Below, one piece after another: positions 16,050 through 24,040 of a stretch of 27,731 bases of DNA. Made by a program: the position numbers and the translations under genes. The stretch spans positions 1-27,731 of the forward strand of contig CAJWWH010000010.1 in assembly GCA_913048545.1 (NCBI GenBank). Reading direction: 5' to 3'. The first letter of the stretch is position 1, and the number at the start of each line of letters is the position of its first letter. The notes beneath the pieces are model-generated. The model ran no database searches. It saw nothing but the letters and a program-made list of their open reading frames with translations, and was not told the DNA's origin. The DNA comes from an uncultured Opitutia bacterium (lineage in GTDB: Bacteria; Verrucomicrobiota; Verrucomicrobiae; Opitutales; MB11C04).

Positions 16050-16849
16050 CTTCCACCCCTGCGGTTGTATTCGGCAAGTATGCAAGCTGCACTCGCGTGT
16101 AGATTCAATGAATCCGCACTCCCTTTCATGGGAATTTTTATTAAATCAACTGAACGATCCGTCCAAAACCTTCCAAGACCCTCTTTTTCGCTTCCAAAAA
16201 TAAAAGCTATTTTTGGACTGAATTCCCGGTCCCAAAAAGAAATTTCTGATTTTCCACTGGTTGCCACGAGTGAAAATTGGTTAGACACCAAAAAGGAATG
16301 AACCTCCTCCTTGCTTCCCATTCCAATATTGATTGCTCCCATAAGGCCCCGGGAGGAACGGACCACATTGGGATTAAAACAATCAATGACAGAATCAGAT
16401 AATAAAATCGAATTCACTCCAAAAGCTTCCGCTGTTCGAATAATGGCACCCAAATTACCGGGCTTCTCTATTTCATCAAGAACGATACATATTTCAGTTT
16501 TTTCATTCACGCCCACATTCAGAGATAATGGCCAGGCACTGGCTACCCCAATAAATCCATCCGAACTTTTTCGGTAAGACGCTTTTTCATAGGGCTCACG
16601 ATTTAATTCAGTCAATAATATCTTTTCCTTTTCAAGCTCTTCCAGTTCTTCCCGCCGGTTCGATCTTTCAATCAGTTCTCTGCAAAAAAATATTTCTTCC
16701 ACATTTCGCCCTGCATTCAAAATACATTTTAAATCGGGATAGCCTTCGATCACAAAACGCTTTAATTCCCTTCTTCGCCTCGCTGACTCGCGTAATTTCA
16801 CCAATTCCTTTACCTTGGAATTACTTACACTAAAGATTGGATTTGTCAT
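16046..16849 (-). CDS. TrmH/SpoU family RNA 2'-O-methyltransferase
   Basis: A 267-residue SPOUT-class enzyme that methylates ribose 2'-OH in rRNA or tRNA using SAM. An N-terminal substrate-binding region (about 1-95, with RRRRELKRFVIEGYPDL) precedes the knotted catalytic domain. Motif 1 is EIEKPGNLGAIIRTAEAFG with the catalytic R. Motif 2 is IAFIFGSEKEGLG. Motif 3 is IPMKGSADSLNLHASAACILAEY, where most relatives have SLNVSVA. The architecture is that of the RlmB/TsnR-like group; the target nucleotide is unknown. It diverges from the RumA-type gene (57 bp apart) and its stop interlocks with that of oleD through TTAA. Confidence 0.92.
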   Translation of the reverse strand: MTNPIFSVSNSKVKELVKLRESARRRRELKRFVIEGYPDLKCILNAGRNVEEIFFCRELIERSNRREELEELEKEKILLTELNREPYEKASYRKSSDGFIGVASAWPLSLNVGVNEKTEICIVLDEIEKPGNLGAIIRTAEAFGVNSILLSDSVIDCFNPNVVRSSRGLMGAINIGMGSKEEVHSFLVSNQFSLVATSGKSEISFWDREFSPKIAFIFGSEKEGLGRFWTDRSVDLIKIPMKGSADSLNLHASAACILAEYNRRGGS

Positions 16850-16906
16850 AATATCTAAAAAAAGGGTTTTGCATGAATAGAGCGAGCCCGTTACGAAACT
16901 TCATCA

Positions 16907-18118
16907 ATGAATTTAGCACCCAAAGGTTTTAAAGATCACCCCTACTCCTATCACCAGGAATTAATTCTTGTGATTGAAAATGTAACCAACTTAGGACTGG
17001 GAATTGCCCGGGATAATGGATGGGTCGTGCAGATTGCCTTTGTTCTACCCGGGGAAAAAGTAAGAGCTCGAATCTTTCGGAATCATAAAAGTTACTCGGA
17101 TGCTGACTGCATTGAAGTTCTGGAAAAATCACCCGACCGGGTGGATCCCCATTGCTCCCTGTTTGGAACTTGCGGCGGTTGCCAATATCAATCGGTAAAA
17201 TATTCCACACAACTCCAATGGAAACGAAATCAGGTAATTGATAATTTTGAACGAATTAGCGGCCTTCATGTTGATGTTCTCCCGGTTGTTCCGTCCCCCA
17301 ATCAATACGGTTATCGATCCAAACTTACTCCCCATTATGAAAAAGCCCGCTCGTCGGATCGTAGGAAGATTGGCTTTCTTAGATATGGATCCCGAAAAGT
17401 TATCATTGATGTACCGGAATGTCCGATTGCCACCGATGAAATAAACCGTGAGCTTCCGGCTGCACGGGAAGAGCTTCATCAGGGGCTTACCAAAAAAAAG
17501 GGGGGCACTCTTTTATTAAGAGATACTCTGGAAGGAGTGGTGACTGATCCCAAAAAAGTGGTATCTGAAAAAGTCGGGGATCTTGTTTTTCAATTCAAAG
17601 CCGGCGAATTTTTCCAGAATAATCCATTCATTCTACCCACACTCGTTGATTATGTGATCGATCAGGCAAAAGCAGGTGACTCCGATTCCCTGGTAGATGC
17701 ATATTGCGGGGGTGGATTGTTTAGTTTGTCGGCCGCAAAATATTTTACCCAAGTTTACGGAATCGAAATCAGCCGGGAAGGGTTTGAATGGGCGCGGGCA
17801 AATGCCTTGATCAACCGAATTGAGAACGCCGAGTTTTTCCTCGGCAACGCCTCGTCAATTTTTGATGAAATCAGGAAAGATGACAAAGAATACTCTCTCG
17901 TAATTGACCCGCCAAGAAAAGGGTGTGACGAGAATTTTTTAATGCAAACACTTTCCTTTAAACCAAAAAGAATTATTTATGTTTCCTGTGATCCGGCCAC
18001 TCAGGCGAGGGATGCAAAAATACTTGTGGATGGTGGATATCAGATTACCGAGGTCCAGCCCTTTGATCTTTTTCCACAAACCCGGCATGTGGAAAATATT
18101 GTCACTTTTATCCGCTAG
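16907..18118 (+). CDS. RumA/TrmA-type RNA uracil-5-methyltransferase with TRAM domain and Fe-S cluster
   Basis: A 403-residue class I SAM enzyme that makes m5U in 23S rRNA or tRNA. A TRAM domain occupies about residues 17-72. C83, C89, C92 and C172 (PHC, GTCGGC, PECPI) match the four cysteines that hold a [4Fe-4S] cluster in RlmD/RlmC. The SAM site is LVDAYCGGGLFSL (262-274). The catalytic region has DPPRKG (334-339), the nucleophile in SCDPATQARD (C361) and the base in HVE (E396). Which uridine is modified cannot be told, so no symbol is given. Its TAG stop shares the palindrome CTAG with the stop of the convergent lipoate-ligase-like gene. Confidence 0.93.
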   Translation: MNLAPKGFKDHPYSYHQELILVIENVTNLGLGIARDNGWVVQIAFVLPGEKVRARIFRNHKSYSDADCIEVLEKSPDRVDPHCSLFGTCGGCQYQSVKYSTQLQWKRNQVIDNFERISGLHVDVLPVVPSPNQYGYRSKLTPHYEKARSSDRRKIGFLRYGSRKVIIDVPECPIATDEINRELPAAREELHQGLTKKKGGTLLLRDTLEGVVTDPKKVVSEKVGDLVFQFKAGEFFQNNPFILPTLVDYVIDQAKAGDSDSLVDAYCGGGLFSLSAAKYFTQVYGIEISREGFEWARANALINRIENAEFFLGNASSIFDEIRKDDKEYSLVIDPPRKGCDENFLMQTLSFKPKRIIYVSCDPATQARDAKILVDGGYQITEVQPFDLFPQTRHVENIVTFIR

Positions 18119-18828
18119 GGGGATGTTCTGTTTTGCCGCCACGAAGCCGAAGAAAATTTTTCCACATACTCCTTCCGTTCTTGTTCAAAACCTTTCCCCC
18201 ATTCCATCTCCTGTACCTCCTCGCGGAACAAATTTTCCAGTTGGGCAACAAATAAAACGAGAAATTTTTCCGGTCTTACATTCAATGATTGAACATGATC
18301 TATTGTTCCCTGAATCAATATTCCTTTTTTGGTTCTCTTCATCGCAGCTCCGGCAAGTTTTTTAATACCATTCCCTGACATCAAGTCTCTTCCCACCGGT
18401 TCTGCGAAACAATTTCCAGGAATCGCGGCTTTTTGTTCCCCTTTAATCGGACAGGGTTTAAGGGTAGTTTCATAACCAAGATCCTCCAGTACTCTGCCGA
18501 TCGCAAGGTGAATTTCCTCGTACAGGTCAAGGGCCGGAATCCTGTGCGAAGGATGTGCCTGTGGCAGAATAAGGGCGTAAGTCCAGTCAGTCCCATGGTT
18601 TACAATTCCGCCTCCAGTTGGTCTGCGGGTGCATTGTTTTTCCCGGGCAATGTTCTGCTCACCCACCCAGCTCCAGTTTTGACCATACCCAAAAGTGATT
18701 TCATTACTAGTCCATCCATAATGTCGGAAAATCGGACCGCTTAAATCAATATCCTGAAAAAGCCATAAATCAGTAGCCATATTTTCAGGACCGGATTCCT
18801 TCCGGTATGGGTAAAAATTGAGGGACAT
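18115..18828 (-). CDS. Lipoate-protein ligase / LipM-like octanoyltransferase
   Basis: A 237-residue protein of the biotin/lipoate A/B ligase fold. Key motifs are RRPTGGGIVNHGTDWTYAL (68-86, the RRxxGGGxVxH signature) and KKLAGAAMKRTKKGILIQGTI (the KxxGxAxxR loop with the substrate lysine near 157). C140 lies in GNCFAEPVGRDL, the position of the acyl-carrying cysteine of Bacillus LipM-type octanoyltransferases. That favours octanoyl transfer from ACP to a lipoyl domain over ATP-dependent lipoate salvage, and the C-terminal domain of LplA is absent. It lies 6 bp downstream of the RmlD-like gene on the same strand, so the two are probably cotranscribed. Confidence 0.82.
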   Translation of the reverse strand: MSLNFYPYRKESGPENMATDLWLFQDIDLSGPIFRHYGWTSNEITFGYGQNWSWVGEQNIAREKQCTRRPTGGGIVNHGTDWTYALILPQAHPSHRIPALDLYEEIHLAIGRVLEDLGYETTLKPCPIKGEQKAAIPGNCFAEPVGRDLMSGNGIKKLAGAAMKRTKKGILIQGTIDHVQSLNVRPEKFLVLFVAQLENLFREEVQEMEWGKGFEQERKEYVEKFSSASWRQNRTSP

Positions 18829-18834
18829 TATAAT

Positions 18835-19791
18835 TTAAAAACGCGGAATGTAACTGGAGGGATCATCCGAAAACTCTCGATACCATGGGTAGAGATCTGA
18901 CGGGATTTGTAATTCTTCGAGTTGATCATCCACCGAAGTAGGTTGTGTTCGAATCTTAGTGGAAAGAGGATTCAATATAAATGATAAATGATGGGGTCGG
19001 TTTTCGCCTTTCTTATTAACGAAATTTTTCACACTGCCCCGGCGAATTTTTTCCGGACTGATTCCAAACCGCTTAAGAATTCGGACACCCAGTTCGTACC
19101 TTGAAATTTCTTCATTTCCCGCCCAATGAAAAAGTCCGTTCAAATTGGGTCTTTCCACTAATTCAATCAGTACATCAGAAAGATTTTCAACTGAACAAGG
19201 TTGACGAATTTCATCGTCAAAAAGATTTACTTCGAACCCTGATGCCAATGCCCGAAGAATTTTTTCATGAGGACTCCTTCCACCCATCGGACTGTTTCCA
19301 TTGAGTAAAGTTATTCGCAATACGAGCAGGTTTTCTTCTGTTACCGCCAATACTTTTTTTTCCGCTTCCAATTTTTGTCGGCCATACTCGCTCATTGGGT
19401 TTGGTATGTCCGTAGAACGATAGGGTGATTTTGTTCCGTCGAACACCATGTCCGTTGAAAGATGGATATGACGTGCCCCAATGTGAGCCGAGATTTGAGC
19501 TAATTTTTCGGCCCCATTAATATTAACTGAACGGGCCAGTTGCGGAGACTGATCAACGGTGTCAGGAGAAGATATGGCAGCACAATTGATCACTGCATCC
19601 GGCCACTGATCAAACAATTCCCTTGTTATTTGATTTTCATCTGAAATTGAAATTTGTTTGGCCTTACATTGCTCAGAAAAGGAAACCTTTGAAGTGTTAG
19701 TGTAAGGCAGGAGAGTGTATCCTCGACGAATAACCGCTTTGCACACAGCGGATCCTAATAATCCGGACGCTCCCATTACTGCAATTTTCAC
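18835..19791 (-). CDS. RmlD-like NAD(P)-dependent sugar reductase (extended SDR)
   Basis: A 318-residue SDR with the RmlD/dTDP-4-dehydrorhamnose reductase layout. The cofactor loop is GASGLLG (7-13). VINCAAISSPDTVDQSPQLA, then SVNINGAEKLAQIS, HLSTDMVFDGTKSPYR and the catalytic Y136/K140 in SEYGRQKLEAE are all typical. The C-terminal part (GLFHWAGNEEISRYELG) fits the substrate domain. No rmlA, rmlB or rmlC is nearby, so rhamnose synthesis is not supported by context; MAT2B-like and generic SDR roles remain open. It starts 96 bp from the divergent hisC and is followed after 6 bp by the LipM-like gene. Confidence 0.8.
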   Translation of the reverse strand: MKIAVMGASGLLGSAVCKAVIRRGYTLLPYTNTSKVSFSEQCKAKQISISDENQITRELFDQWPDAVINCAAISSPDTVDQSPQLARSVNINGAEKLAQISAHIGARHIHLSTDMVFDGTKSPYRSTDIPNPMSEYGRQKLEAEKKVLAVTEENLLVLRITLLNGNSPMGGRSPHEKILRALASGFEVNLFDDEIRQPCSVENLSDVLIELVERPNLNGLFHWAGNEEISRYELGVRILKRFGISPEKIRRGSVKNFVNKKGENRPHHLSFILNPLSTKIRTQPTSVDDQLEELQIPSDLYPWYREFSDDPSSYIPRF

Positions 19792-19887
19792 CGAATAACC
19801 ATAAAAGATTTTTTCTCTTTAAACAACCAAAGCTTTCTACCCCCTTTTTCTTGAATCTGGGAGTTCCATTGAGTAGGATGTTTGTAT

Positions 19888-20994
19888 ATGAATTTATCCC
19901 AACTTGCGAATTCTCGCATTCTGGATCAACCAGTTTACCAACCAGGAAAACCCATTGAGCAAGTTGCACATGATTACAATCTGAACCCCAAAGATATTTG
20001 TAAACTCGCCTCCAATGAAAACCCCTGGGGGGCTTCCCCTCATGCGATAAAAGCAGGAAAAGAGGCATTTAAAAACATTCATCTTTATCCCGAGGGCAGT
20101 GGATTAGTATTAAGAAACACTATTTGTAAGACCCTCGGTCTCGAACCCTCCCAAATAATTTTAGGGAACGGTTCAAATGAAATTATCGAGTTGCTCGGTC
20201 ATGTCTTCCTGGAAGAAGGAGATGAGGTCATCGTGGGTGAGCACGCATTTGTGGTTTATAAATTAATGTCATTACTAATGGGTGCCACTCCGATAGAAGT
20301 GCCAATGCCCGATCTTGTCCATGATCTTACCCAAATGCGGGAGGCCATCACCGGACGAACCAAGCTGATATTTCTTCCCAGTCCCAACAACCCGACTGGC
20401 ACCTCCAATTCTTCCCGCGAAATTATTCAGTTCATTGAATCCCTCCCGAACCATGTCATATTTTGCCTGGACGAAGCATACGCTGAGTACCTTGAATCTC
20501 CCCCTGACCTTAGACCACTGATGAAAGCGGGAAAAAATATACTGGCCATGCGCACATTTTCAAAAATTCACGGACTAGCAGGTCTAAGGATTGGGTATGG
20601 ATATGGAAACCATGAACTGATCAACCTGCTGCAAAAAGTAAGGCAGCCATTCAATGTAAATTCGGTCGCACAAGCCACTGCAATGGCTGCGCTTGAGGAC
20701 AAAGATTGGGTCATTCAATGTCGAAAAAGAAACCGTTCCGGGCTCGAACAAATGTCCGCCGGATTGGAACAAATGAATTTGGAGTATGTTCCCAGTGAAG
20801 CCAACTTTTTACTGATCAAGGTTGGGGATGGACATGCAATCTTTCATGCTCTACAAGAACAGGGAATCATTACTAGACCCATGTCTGAAAGTTTAAAATC
20901 ATTTGTTCGAATTTCTATTGGAACAGAAGAGGAAAATTTTAAAGCCCTTATCGCTCTGAAGAAAGTTCTTGAGCAGGTGAAGGCAACACAATGA
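19888..20994 (+). CDS. hisC: Histidinol-phosphate aminotransferase
   Basis: A 368-residue class II-type PLP aminotransferase of the HisC family, which converts imidazole-acetol phosphate and glutamate to histidinol phosphate. Signatures: KLASNENPWGASP (39-51), YPEGSG (67-72), LGNGSNEIIELL, LPSPNNPTGT (163-172), LDEAYAEY (194-201, PLP-contacting D and Y) and TFSKIHGLAGLRIGY with Schiff-base K226. ATG 19888 has AGGA about 11 bases upstream and is preferred to the TTG six bases earlier. Its end overlaps the next gene by four bases. hisF lies 6 kb away in the same window, so histidine genes here are dispersed. Confidence 0.95.
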   Translation: MNLSQLANSRILDQPVYQPGKPIEQVAHDYNLNPKDICKLASNENPWGASPHAIKAGKEAFKNIHLYPEGSGLVLRNTICKTLGLEPSQIILGNGSNEIIELLGHVFLEEGDEVIVGEHAFVVYKLMSLLMGATPIEVPMPDLVHDLTQMREAITGRTKLIFLPSPNNPTGTSNSSREIIQFIESLPNHVIFCLDEAYAEYLESPPDLRPLMKAGKNILAMRTFSKIHGLAGLRIGYGYGNHELINLLQKVRQPFNVNSVAQATAMAALEDKDWVIQCRKRNRSGLEQMSAGLEQMNLEYVPSEANFLLIKVGDGHAIFHALQEQGIITRPMSESLKSFVRISIGTEEENFKALIALKKVLEQVKATQ

Positions 20995-22295
20995 ACGAAG
21001 TTTTCTTTCTCCACGAGTACCGGTTTTACCTACTTTTGGGCTGGTTGTTTTTGAGTTTATGGGGGCTTAATGTGAACACCTACAGGGCCTTGATTGACCG
21101 TGTTCGGGCTGGCCTTTCACCGGCACCGGAAAACAAAGTTTCCGACAAGCTCCTCAATTCTCTTTTGGCGGCACCCAATCATGAAAGACCTTTTCATGTG
21201 GAAGCTGCATTCCTTTCCTCCCTTCAATTATTATTAGGAACGATCCTATTTTATATTTTCCTGAGTCAGGGAATTGAACTTTCCATATTTTATCAGTTCT
21301 TATATCTGCTTATCTCTGTCGGTTCTGCGTTTCTTTGGGAAAGAACCTGGACGGGGATTGCTTCCCACTCAGTTGCGGCTAGTTCATTCTTACCGATACA
21401 TTTAAAACTGGGTAAACCTTTCATGCTTCTCATTCGATTCCTCTGCCTCCCGTTCAGTCTTATTCTGAGTCAAATTGAAAAAGTAATGAAATCATGGGCC
21501 GACCCCAAGGTCGTGGTTAAGGATGAAAAAAACGAATTGGCTGACCATATTCGAACTTTGAGCAGGGAAAGCACCACTCTTGATCCGGAAGTTTTTGAAA
21601 TTGTTGGTAATACTCTGGAAATGGGACATTTACATGTCCGGGATGTGCTCGTTCCAAGAAATCAGGTACAAGTTCTGGACTGTGAAGATACGATCGAAAA
21701 AAATCTTGAAATTGTAAGATCGTGCGGACACACCAGGCTCCCGATCTGCGAGGGAGATCTTGACCAGTGCATCGGAATCATCCACGTCAAATATGCTTTC
21801 CGTCTATTGAGTGAAGGAAAACCAATCGAATTACGATCGCTTACCAAAACTCCCGCAATTCTTTCATCCGAAGACCCTCTACCCGTAGCGTTACGAAAAA
21901 TGATGCGCTGGCAAGTTCACATGGCATTGGTACGCGATGAATTTGGCGGAATTGACGGCGTCATTACACTCGAAGATATTTTGGAAGAGGTCGTGGGGGA
22001 AATCCAGGACGAATTTGATTCGGAAGAAAACAGCGTACAATCATCAGGGAAAGGGAAATGGAAAATTTCCGGATTAAGTCCTGTTCATGAATTACCCAGT
22101 GAGCTTTGTGTAAAAGAGGAAGAAGAGTTGACCAGTTTTGGAGGTCTTATCACCCGGGAACTTGGCAGAATTCCAGATGTGGAAGAAGTTTTGACCCTCA
22201 ATAATTTACACATTAAAATTTTAGATGCGGATGACACCCGCGTTCTCATGACGGAAGTGACTCTTCAACCCACCGTTCATGAAAAACAGTCTTAA
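20991..22295 (+). CDS. CBS-pair membrane protein, CorC/HlyC (UPF0053) family
   Basis: A 434-residue hemolysin-family/CNNM-like protein. The N-terminal third (about 1-165) has three or four hydrophobic helices in place of a typical DUF21 domain and is divergent. Then come DHIRTLSRESTTLDPEVFEIVGNTLEM and the CBS pair (about 210-335: VRDVLVPRNQVQVLD ... GHTRLPICEG ... FGGIDGVITLEDILEEVVGEIQDEFD). A C-terminal CorC_HlyC domain follows (about 350-430: WKISGLSPVHEL, then SFGGLITRELGRIP). Relatives are proposed Mg2+/Co2+ exporters or regulators. The start overlaps hisC by ATGA, and the stop abuts the convergent metG stop with no gap. Confidence 0.88.
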   Translation: MNEVFFLHEYRFYLLLGWLFLSLWGLNVNTYRALIDRVRAGLSPAPENKVSDKLLNSLLAAPNHERPFHVEAAFLSSLQLLLGTILFYIFLSQGIELSIFYQFLYLLISVGSAFLWERTWTGIASHSVAASSFLPIHLKLGKPFMLLIRFLCLPFSLILSQIEKVMKSWADPKVVVKDEKNELADHIRTLSRESTTLDPEVFEIVGNTLEMGHLHVRDVLVPRNQVQVLDCEDTIEKNLEIVRSCGHTRLPICEGDLDQCIGIIHVKYAFRLLSEGKPIELRSLTKTPAILSSEDPLPVALRKMMRWQVHMALVRDEFGGIDGVITLEDILEEVVGEIQDEFDSEENSVQSSGKGKWKISGLSPVHELPSELCVKEEEELTSFGGLITRELGRIPDVEEVLTLNNLHIKILDADDTRVLMTEVTLQPTVHEKQS

Positions 22296-23822
22296 TTAAT
22301 CTCTGGGGAACAATATAGTTTTTTCTCCCAGCGGCATTCCTTCCAATCTAAAATCCCATTTCAGATCAGACTCCCAACTTTTGCATACTGGTAATCCGAA
22401 TAATTTATTCACTTTTTCATGAACTCCGGGCATTACGGGGGCAAGCATTTGTATGGCAAGCCTGAGTGATTCCACCATGACTCCAAGGCAAGTCCTCAAT
22501 TTTATTCGGTCTTCACTGAGTTCTGATTTAGCCAATTTCCAAGGAGTTCTTTCATCCGCATATTTATTGATCGAACGTATGAATATAAAAATCTGCTCCA
22601 AGCCTTGATTAAATTGAAATGAATCAAATCGTGCCATTGCCTGTTTTTTTGCCTCTTCAAAATTCGATTTTACTTTTTGTTCAAATTCTTCATTCAGTTC
22701 CACTTTAGGAACGATACTGTTTTCATAGGTCGCGGTCATATGAAATAATCGACTGAGCAGGTTACCCAAATCGTTACCCAAATCAGTTTTATATCGTGAT
22801 TCGAAACGTTCGAGCGAGAAATCTGCATCCTGTCCCACCGTCATTTCCCGCATTACAAAATATCGGAATGCATCCACACCACGCTGCTCAACCAAGCTTA
22901 AAGGGTCCACCACTTCTCCGGTACTTTTGGACATTTTTTCTCCGGAACTCATCCACCATCCGTGAGCTAGTATTTGTTTGGGTAAAGGCAACCCGCATGC
23001 TTTTAACATAATTGGCCAATAGACCGCATGGGGGGGAGCAAGAATATCTTTTCCTATGACATGCAAATCAGCCGGCCATAAGTTCATAAAATCGTCCTGC
23101 CCATATCCGGCCGCCGATACATAATTAACCAATGCATCAAACCATACATAAGTCACATAATTTTCGTCAAACGGTAACGGTATTCCCCATTCAAGCCTAT
23201 CCTTGGGTCTTGAAATACAGAGATCGTTTAGCGGTTCCTTTAAAAATTCCAATACTTGGTTCAACCTAAAGTTCGGGACAATAAAATCCTTTTCATTGCT
23301 TAAATACTCAATTAGCCAATCCTGATAGTTACTGAGTCTGAAAAAGTAATTGCTTTCCGTGATTTGAGAAACTTCGCCGTATATTTCGGGCCATTCCCCG
23401 TTCACTTTGTCCTTTTCTTGAAGAAATTGCTCTGCCCGCGTCGAATAGAACCCTTGATACTCGGCCTGATAAATTTCACCCCGATCAAATAAATCCTGCA
23501 ATAATGTGGAAACCACATTTTTATGGCGGGATTCGGTGGTTCGAATGTAATCATCATTTGAAACAGACAACTCAATCAATAAATTTTTGAATTCTAGGGC
23601 AATCCGGTCACATCGTTCCTGAGGGAGAACACCCTCACTTTCCGCACCCTGTTGAACTTTTTGCCCATGCTCATCCAGCCCGGTTACAAAATGCGTACTT
23701 TCTCCATTGAGTCTTTTTGTTCTGGCAATCACATCGGCTAAAATCTTCTCGTATGCATGCCCAAGATGAGGAGATCCATTTGCGTAGTCTATTGCTGTTG
23801 TCAGGTAAAAGGCTTTATTCAT
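22296..23822 (-). CDS. metG: Methionine-tRNA ligase
   Basis: A 508-residue class I synthetase that charges initiator and elongator tRNA-Met. The HIGH motif is HLGH (19-22) and the KMSKS motif is KMSKS (296-300). Other landmarks are VTGLDEHGQKVQQ, YVTYVWFDALVNYVSAAGY, VIGKDIL and LAHGWW. The anticodon-binding helical domain is complete (DLGNDLGNLLSRLFHMT, then NKYADERTPWKLAK). No CxxC knuckle is seen in the connective peptide (about 120-165), and the C-terminal EMAP/OB-fold tRNA-binding extension is absent, so this is the compact zinc-less form. The gene diverges from rho across 218 bp. Confidence 0.96.
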   Translation of the reverse strand: MNKAFYLTTAIDYANGSPHLGHAYEKILADVIARTKRLNGESTHFVTGLDEHGQKVQQGAESEGVLPQERCDRIALEFKNLLIELSVSNDDYIRTTESRHKNVVSTLLQDLFDRGEIYQAEYQGFYSTRAEQFLQEKDKVNGEWPEIYGEVSQITESNYFFRLSNYQDWLIEYLSNEKDFIVPNFRLNQVLEFLKEPLNDLCISRPKDRLEWGIPLPFDENYVTYVWFDALVNYVSAAGYGQDDFMNLWPADLHVIGKDILAPPHAVYWPIMLKACGLPLPKQILAHGWWMSSGEKMSKSTGEVVDPLSLVEQRGVDAFRYFVMREMTVGQDADFSLERFESRYKTDLGNDLGNLLSRLFHMTATYENSIVPKVELNEEFEQKVKSNFEEAKKQAMARFDSFQFNQGLEQIFIFIRSINKYADERTPWKLAKSELSEDRIKLRTCLGVMVESLRLAIQMLAPVMPGVHEKVNKLFGLPVCKSWESDLKWDFRLEGMPLGEKTILFPRD

Positions 23823-23889
23823 GAAGCTTTAATTTAATAAAACTATATGTTCCTAAGGACAAACCCTTTTCTAATTTGATTTTACAAGG

Positions 23890-23918
23890 TTGACTTAAGC
23901 ATGAGGAAAACATGTAAT
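23890..23918 (+). promoter_or_regulatory. Probable sigma-70 promoter of rho
   Basis: TTGACT at 23890-23895 and TGTAAT at 23913-23918 are separated by exactly 17 bp, each one base off consensus. Transcription from here would give a leader of about 115 bases before rho. Confidence 0.55.
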
Positions 23919-23929
23919 ATTAGAAGATT

Positions 23930-24031
23930 TTAAGCCATTATAACTTTTATCGGCTTAATTCCTACACTTTTGATTCTTAAATCCCTTCCGTTTTTTTCGG
24001 AATTCCCAAGGCATTTTGTGCCGAATTTTTT
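23930..24031 (+). promoter_or_regulatory. rho leader: Structured 5' leader of rho with three hairpins
   Basis: Hairpin 1: TTAAGCC (23930-23936) with GGCTTAA (23952-23958), seven perfect pairs, with further A/U pairs possible inside. Hairpin 2: TTCCG (23986-23990) with CGGAA (23998-24002) around T7. Hairpin 3: GGCA (24010-24013) with TGCC (24019-24022), then GAA and T6 (24026-24031), a weak terminator-like element ten bases before the rho ATG. TTCGG (23996-24000) can instead pair with CCGAA (24021-24025), which would break hairpins 2 and 3. rho is known to be autoregulated by leader attenuation in E. coli; the same is inferred here. Confidence 0.45.
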
Positions 24032-24040
24032 ATCCTTTTG

